Assembly (NCBI GenBank): GCA_947462335.1
Contig: OX381716.1
Location: 2,414,438-2,478,437 of the forward strand
Length of the DNA: 64,000 bases
DNA from: Harmothoe impar
Taxonomy: Eukaryota; Annelida; Polychaeta; Phyllodocida; Polynoidae
Direction of reading: 5' to 3'
Below are positions 1 through 11,722 of this stretch, in pieces; position 1 is the first letter of the stretch, and each line of letters opens with the position of its first letter. A program made the position numbers and the translations under genes. The notes beneath the pieces are model-generated. The model ran no database searches, was not told where the DNA came from, and was given only the letters and a program-made list of their open reading frames with translations.

Positions 1-80
1 AGAGGGTGCTCTTATTGTGTGGCTATCTATCGCTGAATTCCACATGGCGACCTGGGCATCTCTTAATTTCAATTGTCTCT

Positions 81-255
81 TACATTGGACATTGGACATG
101 ATACACTGTCAGAAGTCACTGTAGCTGCACAGTGAGTTATACTGTAGAATAACAGTATAAAAGGAGGTATTTTTGGTTTTGAAACACAGAATAACTTACT
201 GTTTAGCTACAGTTACTTCTGACAGTGTAAGTTCTTAGAGGCTACATTGGACATT
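81..255. repeat. Short foldback (MITE-like) with flanking direct repeat
   Basis: Inverted arms at about 103-140 and 191-228 pair around a ~50-base spacer, for example ACACTGTCAGAAGT against ACTTCTGACAGTGT. A 13-bp direct repeat TACATTGGACATT flanks the foldback at 81-93 and 243-255, as expected of a target-site duplication or a flanking repeat. No coding potential is visible. The family is not recognised. Confidence 0.6.
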
Positions 256-769
256 TAAATGAAATGTAACACGGCAGTTTCTTGGATCAGACACGCGCCA
301 TGCCCCCCCCCATCACCCATGCAGCGCCCCTATTGCACGTGCCGTAATATGATCCGACTATTGGATAAAATGTGCATCCCTAGTGTTTCTACATAAAGAC
401 AAACACACGATTCCTCCGTGCAGGGCAGATCAATCTTTTTGAACAGCTCTATGCAGCAGGGTCTTTACTGCTGAGCGCGTGCCATATCAGCTTTCAAAAT
501 GTCATTTCAGATCTTTGAACAGTTACACAAGTATCTTTTGGTGAAGTTGATACATTTAAACAAAGGGGAAAGCCATACTGTGGTGATAGCAAATGACTCT
601 CACTGACTGGTCAGTTCCCAGCTCCACTACAACCTAACCCTACCCCCCTACCATACACACCCCTACCCAGTTGTTACCTCTCACCCATCCAGGCCGAGTC
701 TGGGAAGACATAGGCCTATATAGTTCACAAGTTGCTAGACACGGGCAGCCCGGCTGGCCACTCACTCAC
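256..769. other. Non-coding stretch downstream (minus sense) of exon candidate
   Basis: No gene or RNA is recognised. It holds a short C-rich run near 303. If the minus-strand exon at 770-868 is real, this is the start of its first intron. Confidence 0.4.
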
Positions 770-868
770 CTGCCAGGACTCCCCTCCCTCCATGATAACC
801 AGGTGCAGCCTCAGCCTGCACCCTATGGCCCATAGCGAAGTCTCGGGTTTCTCCGTATGGGCGGCCAT
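770..868 (-). CDS. Putative first coding exon of an unrecognised host gene
   Basis: On the minus strand an ATG in good Kozak context (ATGGCC) at 868-866 opens a 33-codon stretch beginning MAAHTEKPETSLWAIG. It ends exactly at a consensus splice donor, CAG|GTGAGT, with the intron starting at 769. The exon is phase 0 (99 nt). The protein is not recognised. The next exon would lie at lower coordinates, outside the window or in unrecognised sequence. Start context plus donor is the only support; there is no homology or downstream exon. Confidence 0.35.
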
Positions 869-1052
869 GTTAGTTCTGAGCTCGCAATCTATCATGAGAT
901 TTAGGCAGTGACCAGACACTCACACACCATAGCTTCCGGGCAACAGACTACAGTACGAGAGCAGAACCAAGGTCTCACGAGATTGCCGGTGTCAGTGTAA
1001 ACAGAGTGGTCACGGGAACAAGTCCGCACCAGTTAGAGAGCTATACCTACTC

Positions 1053-1608
1053 AGCTATACAGTGGCTATGATCACTGTCAGAATACTGGGCCTGGAATCT
1101 GGAGTTAGCCAATCAAAGATGGCGGAACGTGGTGTTTGTAAGCAAAACTACAGGGGGTGATTGCACAGTATTTATAGGGAGCTGAACATTATCAAGTTAT
1201 GTGTTGGTGGCTATGGCCATGTAATATGTAGTGCTCTAATGGTTTTTGGATAGAATGGTCTGTAGGAGTAGGAAATAATGTTTTTATTATATGGATGACT
1301 AGGCTAACTACATACCGAGTTAGCCTAGTCATATCAACATAGTTAGCCTAGTCTTCAATCTTTATTTCAGGCTGATTTCTCTATTGATTTAATGAAGCTA
1401 GCAATTGCCTACATGACCATGTATATTTAGAGTAAGATTCTACCAACTATCATATAAGAATATCAAGTATTTACATTGTAAATAGACAACATCTGTTAAG
1501 CATTGTTTGCTCACCATCCACCATCTTTGATTGGCTAACTACAGATTCCAGGCCCAGTGTTCCTAAAGTGCCTATTCCCCACAGCTACATAGCTATACAG
1601 TGGCTATG
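1053..1608. repeat. ~475-bp inverted-repeat element flanked by 18-bp direct repeats
   Basis: Arms of about 38 bp at 1085-1122 and 1521-1558 are nearly perfect inverted copies, containing AGTTAGCCAATCAAAGATGG and its complement. Outside them the 18-mer AGCTATACAGTGGCTATG occurs in direct orientation at 1053-1070 and 1591-1608. A smaller inverted repeat (GACTAGGCTAACT / AGTTAGCCTAGTC) lies inside near 1287-1331. This resembles a non-autonomous DNA transposon, but 18 bp is long for a target-site duplication. No ORF is seen. Confidence 0.6.
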
Positions 1609-2067
1609 GTGTAAACACAATGTGAACACAGCCAAAACAAATATGTGCAATATGCTTAGAGACGTAGTGCCCCGTATATCCATAATAACAGCCCAAAGTC
1701 TGCGATTTTGGGATGCTGAATGATAATAAATCCACAAACATATGTGGGTACTGCTGACAATATAAAGGAGACCAGTATGTTAATGTGTCTCTATCAACCC
1801 TTTAAGATGTGTGTCAAGCTGGCCCCAACTTATCCTTTGACGCATCTGAGCGACATCGCTGGTATTTGAGGGGCCATGACCGCGTCACTTCCCCCCTATA
1901 TTGGGGGGATTCCTACGCCGTACCCATCTGCACTTTTAATACAACAGCACCAAGCGCACAGGAACTATTTTAACCAACAACCTTTGGTGCCAGTGATGAC
2001 GCCCCGGAACAGAGGTTGAGGTGGGGCCAGCTTGGATGTCTGTCACTAAAAGGCTACAATTATTACT
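1609..2067. other. No gene seen
   Basis: Anonymous sequence. Nothing was found beyond short ORFs without support. Confidence 0.4.
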
Positions 2068-2660
2068 GCTGCCATGACACACTAATGCAGCCCCAGTGTG
2101 TAACTCACCACTGCTGCATTGCTGCATCATGACGACCCTTTGGGAGTGCATCAACCTCATAGGGTAGGCATGATGCTTGAATGCAGTTGCCCTTTTGTTG
2201 GCATGATGCACACATGCAGATCTGGTGAGTAACTCATAGTTTGACATGTAATCCGGAGAAGACTGTAATATTACAAATAAGAGATCAAACAGTTAGATGA
2301 GGGGGTCGCAGCAGAGTGTTTACTGCTGAACACGTGCCAGAATATCAGGTTTCAAAATGTTATTTTAGATCTTATTCTATCCTGAAAACCTCTAACTTGG
2401 CATCAGATGTGCAGTTTTTTAACCCTTAAAGGACGGTAATGTGCAATATTGCATCATGCCTTGGTCGACATGATGCATGAATGCAGCCCTGGCGAGTAAC
2501 TCACAAGTGCAGCATTCAAGCATCATGCTGACCCTATTGGGTTGAGACACTCCAGTAGGATTGGCATGATGCACCAATTTAGCACCAGCGAGTAATTCAC
2601 CGGGCTGCATTGATGCATCATGACTACAAATGTCATCTTTCAGCGACATCCGTCCTTAAA
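2068..2660. repeat. Cluster of GCATGATGC palindromic repeats (A)
   Basis: Several units each contain a near-palindrome. An arm such as GGCATGATGCACCAATT leads to a centre like CTGGTGAGTAACTCACCAG, and the complementary arm ends GCATCATGC. Units are separated by AGGGT/ACCCT half-sites. Short ORFs reading through these units are artefacts. Related clusters lie at 4192, 11188, 13400, 30396 and 34006. Confidence 0.7.
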
Positions 2661-3500
2661 GGGTTAACAAGTTTAGACGCTGAGATTCCGCCTTTGTCTA
2701 TAAAGCCTGTCATGCTCCGTCTAGAAGAGCTCTCCTGTTCCTATGCTGCACCTATCCTATCATACATAGGACTTTCTGATGCTGTCAGCGCAAGGTTCCA
2801 GTCAGACGTTTACAGACTTAAGTGTCAGAAACCGGGCTACCATAAAACTTTGCATACAGGCTACGGCTAGTATGCAAATCAGATTGCTGGTGCGGTTTAT
2901 AGGATCAGCCTAGAGTAGGGGTGTAGCTTATACAAGTTTTTTTGTTGGTACTATTGTACAGTACAATAGTCACCATAATCATATTGCTGGCGTGGCTTGA
3001 AGTACATACAAGACCTGAAGAATTTGGTGAAGCTGCCAAAGAGAAAGTTAATTGATAAAACTGCAGCGGGTCATTAGATGAGTGTTACATTCTCAACAGG
3101 GGAGCATCCCCAAATGTCTAGCGGTCAGCTTTAATACCTCCGGAGTCCTATCACCAATGACCACCCCAAACTCCAGGGTGTGCCCTTGAACCCTCAGAAG
3201 TGATATATCAATATAACCTTAATCACATTTTGAAGGGCTTGTTAAACTAGTATTGTAAGATTGTATCTAATGATAATATGTTAACACCTCAAGGGGCAAT
3301 ACAACCTCTCAGTGGGGAGTGTCGCCGGTCTTGACTATGCACAAGAATTCACGGTGACCAATCAAATCTGCCCAATATGTCTGCGGAGGGTTTAAGGCCC
3401 TGATGTCCACAGCGCCCCCTGTCAGCCTCCTCAGGTACCAGTCACGTGATACAACCGGAAGTACTTAGTAGGGACCCCTTATAGCGTGACCAGGGGTCAG
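2661..3500. other. No gene seen
   Basis: Anonymous sequence. A segment near 2850-2900 (TTTGCATAC...TATGCAAATCA) resembles one at 4560-4610, so it is probably part of a dispersed repeat. Confidence 0.35.
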
Positions 3501-3560
3501 CCCCCCCCTCCCGGTGCCCCCCCCCCCCCCCGGTGCCCCCCCCCCCCCCCCGGTGTCCCC
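3501..3560. repeat. Poly-C / CCCCGGTG low-complexity tract
   Basis: Runs of 7-15 C are interspersed with CGGTG. ORFs starting here (Pro-rich) are products of the tract. Its exact length is likely unreliable in any assembly. Confidence 0.85.
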
Positions 3561-4191
3561 CCCTGGTGCCTCCACCTGGTGTCGTCTTCACCAACCATTA
3601 CCCCCTACCTCCCAGTGCGCATGCACGGACCAAGTTGTGGTCAGCCCTAATTGGCAGCTCTTTAGCTGTTGCCATGGTAACGCTGTTAGGGTGGTCCTCA
3701 GCACGACATGGCGGTTCTATCCACATAGTTGTACAGTGTGGATGGGTATGGTGGGTTAGCCATTTAAAGCAGCAGTGCCACCTTCCCGACCATTATATAC
3801 CATCGTCTCAATTAGCGCAGGTTATGTCTGAGTATTAGCATTATACCACTGCTGCCTACAAGGTAATAAAGTATTGGCCAGCCAAAGTGCACCCACACCT
3901 ATACCGAGGTTGCAGGTTCCTCAGTAGAGGACACCATTGCTTGATCTGGTGACTGGCGAGATAAGCACTGTACAGCAATCACAATGGGTACAAGCTGTTA
4001 CGTAATGCCCCCTAAGAATTCTGCAGTGAAGAGCAGGGAGTTATCTCATTGGTTGATAATTCAACCGGCTACATGCCTATAAACAGTGCACCTGAGGACC
4101 TTCACCCACTATTCAATGAAAGGAACAATTCAAAATGGAAAGATCGTGTCATGGATCTTTAAGGGTAGCATAGGGGTTTTAATGCCCTTTT
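3561..4191. other. No gene seen
   Basis: Anonymous sequence between a C-rich tract and palindrome cluster B. Nothing is supported. Confidence 0.35.
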
Positions 4192-4560
4192 GTAAGCATG
4201 ATGCAGCCCTGGTGTGTAACTCACTAGGGCTGGATTCCTGCATCATGCCGGCTCTAAAGGTCAGCATGATGCACTAGTGGTACCCTGGAAAGTAATTCAC
4301 GCTGGTGCATCATGCCAACCCTTCAGGAGTGTCTCCGCTCCATAGGGTCGGCACTGGCAGGTTACTAGCCACAGCTGTATTCATGCATCATGATGACCAA
4401 GGGCATAATGTATGGATGCATTATGTCGACTCCATAAAGGGTTAAGGGCCCTTTTGTCGCCATGATGCGGCATTTAACTTACTGCCACCTCTAGTGCTCT
4501 TAGGGTCAGCATGATACACCAATGCAGCTTCATTGGTGTATCATAAGGACTTCTGTAAAT
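4192..4560. repeat. Cluster of GCATGATGC palindromic repeats (B)
   Basis: At least four half-units of the family described at 2068-2660 are present, for example GCATGATGCAGCCCTGGTG followed by CACTAGGGCTGG and GCATCATGCC. No coding content. Confidence 0.7.
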
Positions 4561-5437
4561 TCCCCTGCATACGAACTGCGAGTAGCATGCAAACCAAATC
4601 AATGGTGAGGGTTATATGATTCTCCAGGTCCCTCCCCCTCCAATCTGCATAGGCAATCCCAGGGCAGGTAGCACCTTTGGTTCTCTAGCCCAAGGTAACA
4701 CCTTGGCTTATGAGAGAGTGTTAATTATACGTGTAGCAATTTTAGCAACACCCTGTTTGACCTGTTTTGTCAAACAGAGAATGAAAATGTCGACCGGTCG
4801 ATCATAACTTACTTAGACAATTTCTTTCGCCTAAATTACATTTAGGACTGATTTCTGAAGGTATACCCATTTCACCTTATGACAGCCACAAATTGACCTT
4901 AAGTCAGTCATGGCATTCTCTTCTATGGAATTCCCCCTGGATTTCTTTCACCCAGAATCATTGCCTTAGAATTCTCCCGCTGGTAAGTTTGATACATTTC
5001 TATAGACTATGGCTATTGACAAAATCCTCTATGAGCAATCAGACCTTAAATTTAGCTTATTAAAGCAGACCGGTCGACAGGGCTGAATTTACCCTAATCC
5101 TATACCCCAGTACAGACGCCCAGAAGAGTCAGAAAAGAAGTTAGTTATTTTCGTCATTTGAGTTATGAAGATTACCACATACGTAATTCCCTGATGCAGG
5201 GTTGTCAGATTATCAAGATCTGACTGTACAGTCAGATTGGGAAATTCAAGGAAAGCAGATTATTTGAGGAAATCAGTCCAAACATAATGGAAGGACAGTT
5301 GCAGTGCTTCTGTCTGAGGCAGTGAGGGATTGGGGTTAGTAAATGTTGGAGTGGGTGGGAGTCTACTGGTGGGGGGTCGACTCTCCGTATGTACATACTA
5401 AGAGTGTTACGCCTGAGCCGCCTGAGCCTGGTCAGTA
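4561..5437. other. No gene seen; short inverted motifs
   Basis: Contains the palindrome TCGACCGGTCGA near 4791 and a related ACCGGTCGAC near 5070, possibly the ends of an old MITE. Otherwise anonymous. Confidence 0.35.
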
Positions 5438-5869
5438 TTACTACCCCAGAGACTTCCAGTCAGACTAGTTACTACCCCAGAGACATCCAGTCAGACTAGT
5501 TACTACCCCAGAGACTTCCAGTCAGACTAGTTACTACCCCAGAGACATCCAGTCAGACTAGTTACTACCCCAGAGACTTCCAGTCAGACTAGTTACTACC
5601 CCAGAGACTTCCAGTCAGACTAGTTACTGCCCCAGAGACACCCAGTCAGACTAGTTACTACCCCAGAGACTTCCAGTCAGACTAGTTACTACCCCAGAGA
5701 CTTCCAGTCAGACTAGTTACTGCCCCAGAGACACCCAGTCAGACTAGTTACTGCCCCAGAGACACCCAGTCAGACGAGTTACTGCCCCAGAGACACCCAG
5801 TCAGACTAGTTACTGCCCCAGAGACTTCCAGTCAGACTAGTTACTACCCCAGAGACATCCCGTCAGACT
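5438..5869. repeat. 31-bp minisatellite, about 14 copies
   Basis: Head-to-tail 31-bp units (TTACTACCCCAGAGACTTCC then AGTCAGACTAG) differ at a few positions (TTCC, ATCC or ACCC; TAC or TGC). There are no unique spacers, so it is not a CRISPR array. Confidence 0.95.
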
Positions 5870-5937
5870 TCACCCAACTCACACAGTCATTGATTCTCCA
5901 TACATAGACGCATGGACCGGGAAGGAATAAACCAAGG

Positions 5938-6655
5938 TAGGAGCAGCGGGTCGGGGTGACTACTCCGTCTCAGGGGGCGGGAAGCCCCTCCTACATACAG
6001 CCGCGTGCTGCAGAGGCAGGAGCAGCGGGTCGGGGTGACTACTCCGTCTCAGGGGGCGGGAAGTCCCTCCTACATACAGCCGCGTGCTGCAGAGGCAGGA
6101 GCAGCGGGTAGGGGTGACTACTCCGTCTCAGGGGGCGGGAAGCCCTTCCTACATACAGCCGCGTGCTGCAGAGGCAGGAGCAGCGGGTCGGGGTGACTAC
6201 TCCGTCTCAGGGGGCGGGAAGTCCCTCCTACATACAGCCGCGTGCTGCAGAGGCAGGAGCAGCGGGTCGGGGTGACTACTCCGTCTCAGGGGGCGGGAAG
6301 CCCCTCCTACATACAGCCGCGTGCTGCAGAGGCAGGAGCAGCGGGTCGGGGTGACTACTCCGTCTCAGGGGGCGGGAAGCTCCTCCTACATACAGCCGCG
6401 TGCTGCAGAGGCAGGAGCAGCGGGTCGGGGTGACTACTCCGTCTCAGGGGGCGGGAAGTCCCTCCTACATACAGCCGCGTGCTGCAGAGGCAGGAGCAGC
6501 GGGTCGGGGTGACTACTCCGTCTCAGGGGGCGGGAAGCTCCTCCTACATACAGCCGCGTGCTGCAGAGGCAGGAGCAGCGGGTCGGGGTGACTACTCCGT
6601 CTCAGGGGGCGGGAAGTCCCCCCTATTTTCAGCCGCGTGCTGCAGAGGCAGTGTC
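5938..6655. repeat. 79-bp GC-rich minisatellite, about 9 copies
   Basis: Nine near-identical 79-bp units containing GTGCTGCAGAGGCAGGAGCA and CTCCGTCTCAGGGGGCGGGA. Because 79 is not a multiple of three, the same 63-codon ORF restarts once per unit; these ORFs are repeat artefacts. The units are CpG- and G-rich, and variation between them is confined to a few bases. Confidence 0.95.
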
Positions 6656-6740
6656 CGGGGAGGATGCGGCTTATCAGGAACAACTCCCACCACGGTACCA
6701 CGGGGGTAACTTACAGTGAGTCTGGGCGCCTCTCACTCTG

Positions 6741-7007
6741 TGCTGTATATCTGTTATCTTTTACGTAGTCCCCCTCACTCTCCTAACATATCCTGCTTTG
6801 TATATTTGTTATCTTTTACATAGTCCCCCTCACTCTCCTAACATATCCTGCTTTGTATATTTGTTATCTTTTACATAGTCCCCCTCACTCTCCTAACATT
6901 TCCTGCTTTGTATATTTGTTATCTTTTACATAGTCCCCCTCACTCTCCTAACATTTCCGACTTTGTATATTTGTTATCTTTTACATAGTCCCCTCACTCT
7001 CCTAACA
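6741..7007. repeat. 55-bp minisatellite, 5 copies
   Basis: Five 55-bp units run TTTGTATATTTGTTATCTTT then TACATAGTCCCCCTCACTCT. They follow the 79-bp array closely. Confidence 0.9.
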
Positions 7008-8551
7008 CAGTGTGTGTCACTATCCAACCCCACAGAGAGTGACAGAAAATCAGATATTGTCTGAAACAGCTCAGATTGGAGTACTGACACCATAAACCAA
7101 CAAACAAGGCCCCATTGCTGGCCACATACACTGCATAAAAGTCTGCATTTAAGTAATTGAATATGCTTTAATTTGAGTGAATGGCATTACTGGATGGCAT
7201 TACTGAACCTAAAACTACTGAAATCTTTTTTTGGTTTTATTTGATTCAATACACTTTAAGGAAAATTTTACTCATATTCAATTCAAGTAAATCTATGACA
7301 TTTACGTGGCATTACTGAACTTAAAACCACTAAAGGGTTTCCTCAAATTCGATCAAATGCAAACACGCATGCAGGGATGAAGGTGGACAGGGAGTGGCCT
7401 TCTAACCCTCTCCCAGACTGAATCACATTGACACAGATTGGATTTTGGGTGGTTGCTAAGGAAACCGGAACCGGAAATAAAATGCCGTTTCCACCAAGGG
7501 ACTGCACTGACCCGGAGTGATAAGCAGTCGGAGCACCATTTACAAGTCTTATTTGGACATCAAAGATTCACACGAGGTTTTATCGAGGCAAACATGGAGT
7601 GTGTGGGGTAGGCGTATTGGCTGGGGACAGGAGTAGAAAGAGTGGAATGTTAGGACCAATATAAATCTGGGAGAACAGGCAATTAGGATTAGGGAGCCAA
7701 CTGTCAGATGGATTACAGAAATAGGAAAAGCAAAGACACAGCCTACTGGAGGTTAATGTAACTACCATACTCGACGTAATAAGTGGCCTCCCCCTAATAA
7801 GCGCCCCCTGCCCTTTTTTGGGGTATCTTTAGACAAGAACAAAGGCTCAGATATCCTGATTTTGGAGGCAATCAAACTCTAAAGTACTTAAAACGCCATA
7901 AAAATAATTTTATAAGCAGCCCGGGGGGGGGGGGGACACTCTTAAGGGTCAGCATGACACAGGAATGTAGTTATGCCGAATTCTCATTGAAAGTGACAGT
8001 GTTGTGTTGCTATTTGTACCAATAAAGCTTTGCGACTCTTCTGGAAGCAGTGCAGCACGCTATGCCCTGTCTGGCATATTCTGGTGAGCCCCCTGACTGG
8101 GCATGAGGACCTTTATTGGTGTTAAGTTTGACAGGACGAGGCTAGCCTCATCCATTTGGTGGTGTCATTATGGCCATAAAAGTTGGGGAGAGGAGGGGGA
8201 TTTCATTAGCACTGCAGTTAAATACACTGGAGGGAGGGGTTCATGAGGTGAGAAGTTTGGTTTATTTGAGGTCTCAATATAACCATTGACCACAACTATA
8301 AAACTCCCACAGAGAACTCATTAGTCCTTTGTCCGCCTTGCCAGGTTCCCATGGACAAGGTATATAGTTGCTTGCTGCACTGCCAAAACTGCTAACTCCC
8401 ACCAGCCCTACCTCCAATTACTGTCGCCTCAAGCCCCTGATGATTTACACTCCTGTGTGCTAACCATGAACAAGGCTGGGGGCCTTCTGTATTATTTATG
8501 TACATAATCCTTTAAGATGTAGATGATCTATATGGGGTTTGGCAACAGACA
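7008..8551. other. No gene seen
   Basis: Anonymous sequence with a G-run near 7924-7935. None of the short ORFs shows family motifs or splice context. Confidence 0.35.
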
Positions 8552-8910
8552 CAAAATGTTTTATAAGGGTATTTTATAGTTTTTACGATGCCACATGGGA
8601 TAGGAATTATCAATATTCAACATAGTTTCTTGTGTCTAAAATGCCTATTAGTGGAATTGCTCAGTGGACACTGTTGCCTAAATCCTGTACAAATGCTGCC
8701 TTGTGTTTTAAGTTAGTATCTCAGGAGTCTAGATAGGGCACCGACATGATCCTTACCTAGGCACCACCAGGACCCTTACCTAGTTGTGGCAGGAGTCTGT
8801 ACAGGACCAGGTACAACCAGGACCCTTAGCTAGTTGTGGCAGGAGTCTGTACAGGACTAGGTACCACCAGGACCCTCACCTAGTTGTGGCAGGACTAGGT
8901 ACCACCAGGA
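8552..8910. repeat. Direct segmental duplication, copy 1
   Basis: About 358 bp, including the unique leader and first units of the 50-bp array, recurs nearly unchanged 1,399 bp downstream (9951-10309). This fits unequal crossing-over inside the array. Confidence 0.85.
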
Positions 8911-9949
8911 TCCTTACCTAGTTGTGGCAGCAGTCTGTACAGGACTAGGTACCACCGGGACACTTACCTAGTTGTGACAGTAGTCTGTACAGGACTAGGT
9001 ACCACCAAGACCCTTACCTAGTTGTGGCAGAGTCTGTACAGGACTAGGTACCACCAAGACCCTCCCCTAGTTGTGGCAGGAGTCTGTACAGGACTAGGTA
9101 CCACCAGGACACTTACCTAGTTGTGGCAGGAGTCTGTACAGGACTAGCTACCACCAGGACCCTCACCTAGTGGTGGCAGGAGTCTGTACAGGGCTAGGCA
9201 CCACCAGGACCCTTACCTAGTTGTGACAGTAGTCTGTACAAGGCCAGGTACCACCAGGACCCTTAGCTAGTTGTGGCAGGAGCCTGTACAGGACTAGGTA
9301 CGACCAGGGCCCTTACCTAGTTGTGACAGCAGTCTGTACAGGACTAGGTACCACCAGGACCCTCACCTAGTTGTGGCAGGAGTCTGGGTAGGACTAGGTA
9401 CCACCAGGACCCTTACCTAGTGGTGGCAGGAGTCTGTACAGGACTAGGTACCTACAGGACCATTATATAGTTGTGGCAGGAGTCTGTACAGGGCTAGGTA
9501 CCACCAGGACCCTCACCTAGTGGTGACATGAGTCTGTACAGGACTAGGCACCACCAGGACCCTTAGCTAGTTGTGGCAGGCGTCTGTACAGGACTAGGTA
9601 CCACCAGGACCCTCACCTAGTTGTGGCAGAGTCTGCACAGGACTAGGTACCACCAGGACCCTTACCTAGTGGTGGCAGACGTCTGTACAGGACTAGGTAC
9701 CACCAGGACCCTAACCTAGTTGTGGCAGGCGTCTGTACAGGACTAGGTACCACCAGGACCCTTAGCTAGTGGTGGCAGAGTCTGCACAGGGCTAGGTACC
9801 ACCAGGACCCTCACCTAGTGGTGGCAGACGTCTGTACAGGACTAGGTACCACCAGGACCCTTACCTAGTTGTGGCAGAGTCTGTACAGGACTAGGTACCA
9901 CCAGGACCCTTAGCTAGTGGTGGCAGGAGTCTGTACAGGGCTAGGTACC
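8725..9949. repeat. 50-bp minisatellite, about 24 copies
   Basis: Units of about 50 bp run AGGTACCACCAGGACCCTTA then CCTAGTTGTGGCAGGAGTCT then GTACAGGACT. Frequent point variants and a few deletions occur. No spacers and no coding potential. Confidence 0.95.
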
Positions 9950-9950
9950 T

Positions 9951-10535
9951 CAAAATGTTTTATAAGGGTATTTTATAGTTTTTACGATGCCACATGGGAT
10001 AGGAATTATCAATATTCAACATAGTTTCTTGTGTCTAAAATGCCTATTAGTGGAATTGCTCAGTGGACACTGTTGCCTAAATCCTGTACAAATGCTGCCT
10101 TGTGTTTTAAGTTAGTATCTCAGGAGTCTAGATAGGGCACCGACATGATCCTTACCTAGGCACCACCAGGACCCTTACCTAGTTGTGGCAGGAGTCTGTA
10201 CAGGACCAGGTACAACCAGGACCCTTAGCTAGTTGTGGCAGGAGTCTGTACAGGACTAGGTACCACCAGGACCCTCACCTAGTTGTGGCAGGACTAGGTA
10301 CCACCAGGACTAGGTACCACCAGGACCCTTACCTAGTTGTGGCAGAGTCTGTACAGGACTAGGTACCACCAGGACCCTTAGCTAGTGGTGGCAGGAGTCT
10401 GTACAGGGCTAGGTACCACCAGGACCCTCACCTAGTGGTGGCAGGAGTCTGTACAGGACTAGGTGCCACCAGGACCCTTAGCTAGTTGTGGCAGGAGTCT
10501 GTACAGGACTAGATACCACCAGGACCCTTAGCAGG
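9951..10535. repeat. Segmental duplication copy 2 plus second 50-bp array
   Basis: Repeats the 8552 leader, then about eight 50-bp units from 10124 to 10535, several partly deleted. Confidence 0.85.
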
Positions 10536-11187
10536 ACAGCAATTACTGTCCATAGAGCGTCCTATGATATACATCCTTCATGTAAATAATTAAGGCCCCT
10601 GCAGGCCTCCTTCTGATTTATACCCAGTACTACGGTGAGAGGGATGCGCCTCATGCCCCGGCCATTACTTTATGTACACCCCCCTGATGTATATCTAATG
10701 ACTCATGATGATCCGCCGGAAATTGCCATCAGATCCCAATGTTTCCTTACTACCTAAGCCCCAGATAGATCTTCAACTTGGTACTAGAGTGATATGGATA
10801 GCCTTTAAATCCCAAAATGGTTGTAAATTATCATTTTAATAAAGGCATTTGAGGAGGCAGATCTGAGGGAAGCAGGAATGGTGATCCTCCAGAAATTGTA
10901 AATAGATCCACTTCCTTTAGCCTTAGGCCACAGCCCATGCACAGCAATAGATTTGATAGTTTTAAAACGAATCCTTTGGTGTGCTTTAATACCAAGTCTT
11001 AAAACACTTATAGTCTGACGAGGTTTGCTCGTGAGCTATAGTAATCACAGTCATTATCGAATAAGAAGTCAATGTTGTGCTATTTCTAGAATCAGAGATG
11101 ATGCTTCAGTAATGCTTTAAGGACCGCTATATGCGAAAGTGCACCAAGCTCATTTACATTTGTTAACCCTTTAACCCTTTAAGGGCG
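10536..11187. other. No gene; holds first copy of a 110-bp direct repeat
   Basis: The segment 11012-11122 (begins AGTCTGACGAGGTTTGCT) recurs at 11437-11548 with scattered substitutions. The rest is anonymous. Confidence 0.5.
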
Positions 11188-11722
11188 GCATGATGCCGTA
11201 ATCTATCTTGCCCTTGGTCGTTATGATGTATGAAGGCAGCCCTGCCGAGTATCTCAACAGGTCTGCAGTCAAGCATCATGCCAACCCGACAGGGTTAAGA
11301 CACTCCTGGAGGGTTAGAATTCATGGCGACAAAGGGCATGATGCATTAATGCATTATGCCGTCCTTAGAGGGTTAAAGGCAGGGTTCTCTGTTATCAGAC
11401 ACCATAAGGCACTAAGTACTGGGTACGGACACTTTGAGTCTGACGAGGTTTGCTTGTGAGCTACAGTAATTACAGTCGTTATCGAACAAGAAGTCAATAT
11501 CGTGCTATTTCTAGAATCAGAGATGATGCTTCAATAATGCTTTAAGGGCTGTATAATGTTTTCATGCATTATGCCATTTGTGGTCATGATGCATGCTTCA
11601 GCGCTGCTGCTAACCCTACAGGGTTGATACACTCCTTAATGGTCAGCATGATGCATGAATGCAGCACTGGTGAGTAGATCCGCCATAGCTGCATCCATGC
11701 ATCATACTGACTATAACACATT
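11188..11722. repeat. GCATGATGC palindromic repeats (C) with 110-bp direct repeat
   Basis: Palindrome-family units lie at about 11188-11365 and 11550-11722, the second being a clear foldback (GTCAGCATGATGCATGAATG ... GCATCATACTGAC). Between them is copy 2 (11437-11548) of the 110-bp repeat. Short ORFs here are spurious. Confidence 0.7.

Noticed and set aside
6005..6709. Eight overlapping 63-76-codon ORFs
   Set aside because: The same 79-bp repeat read once per unit in shifting frames; not genes.
5438..10535. Possible CRISPR-like arrays
   Set aside because: Repeats are contiguous with no unique spacers and the DNA is eukaryotic.
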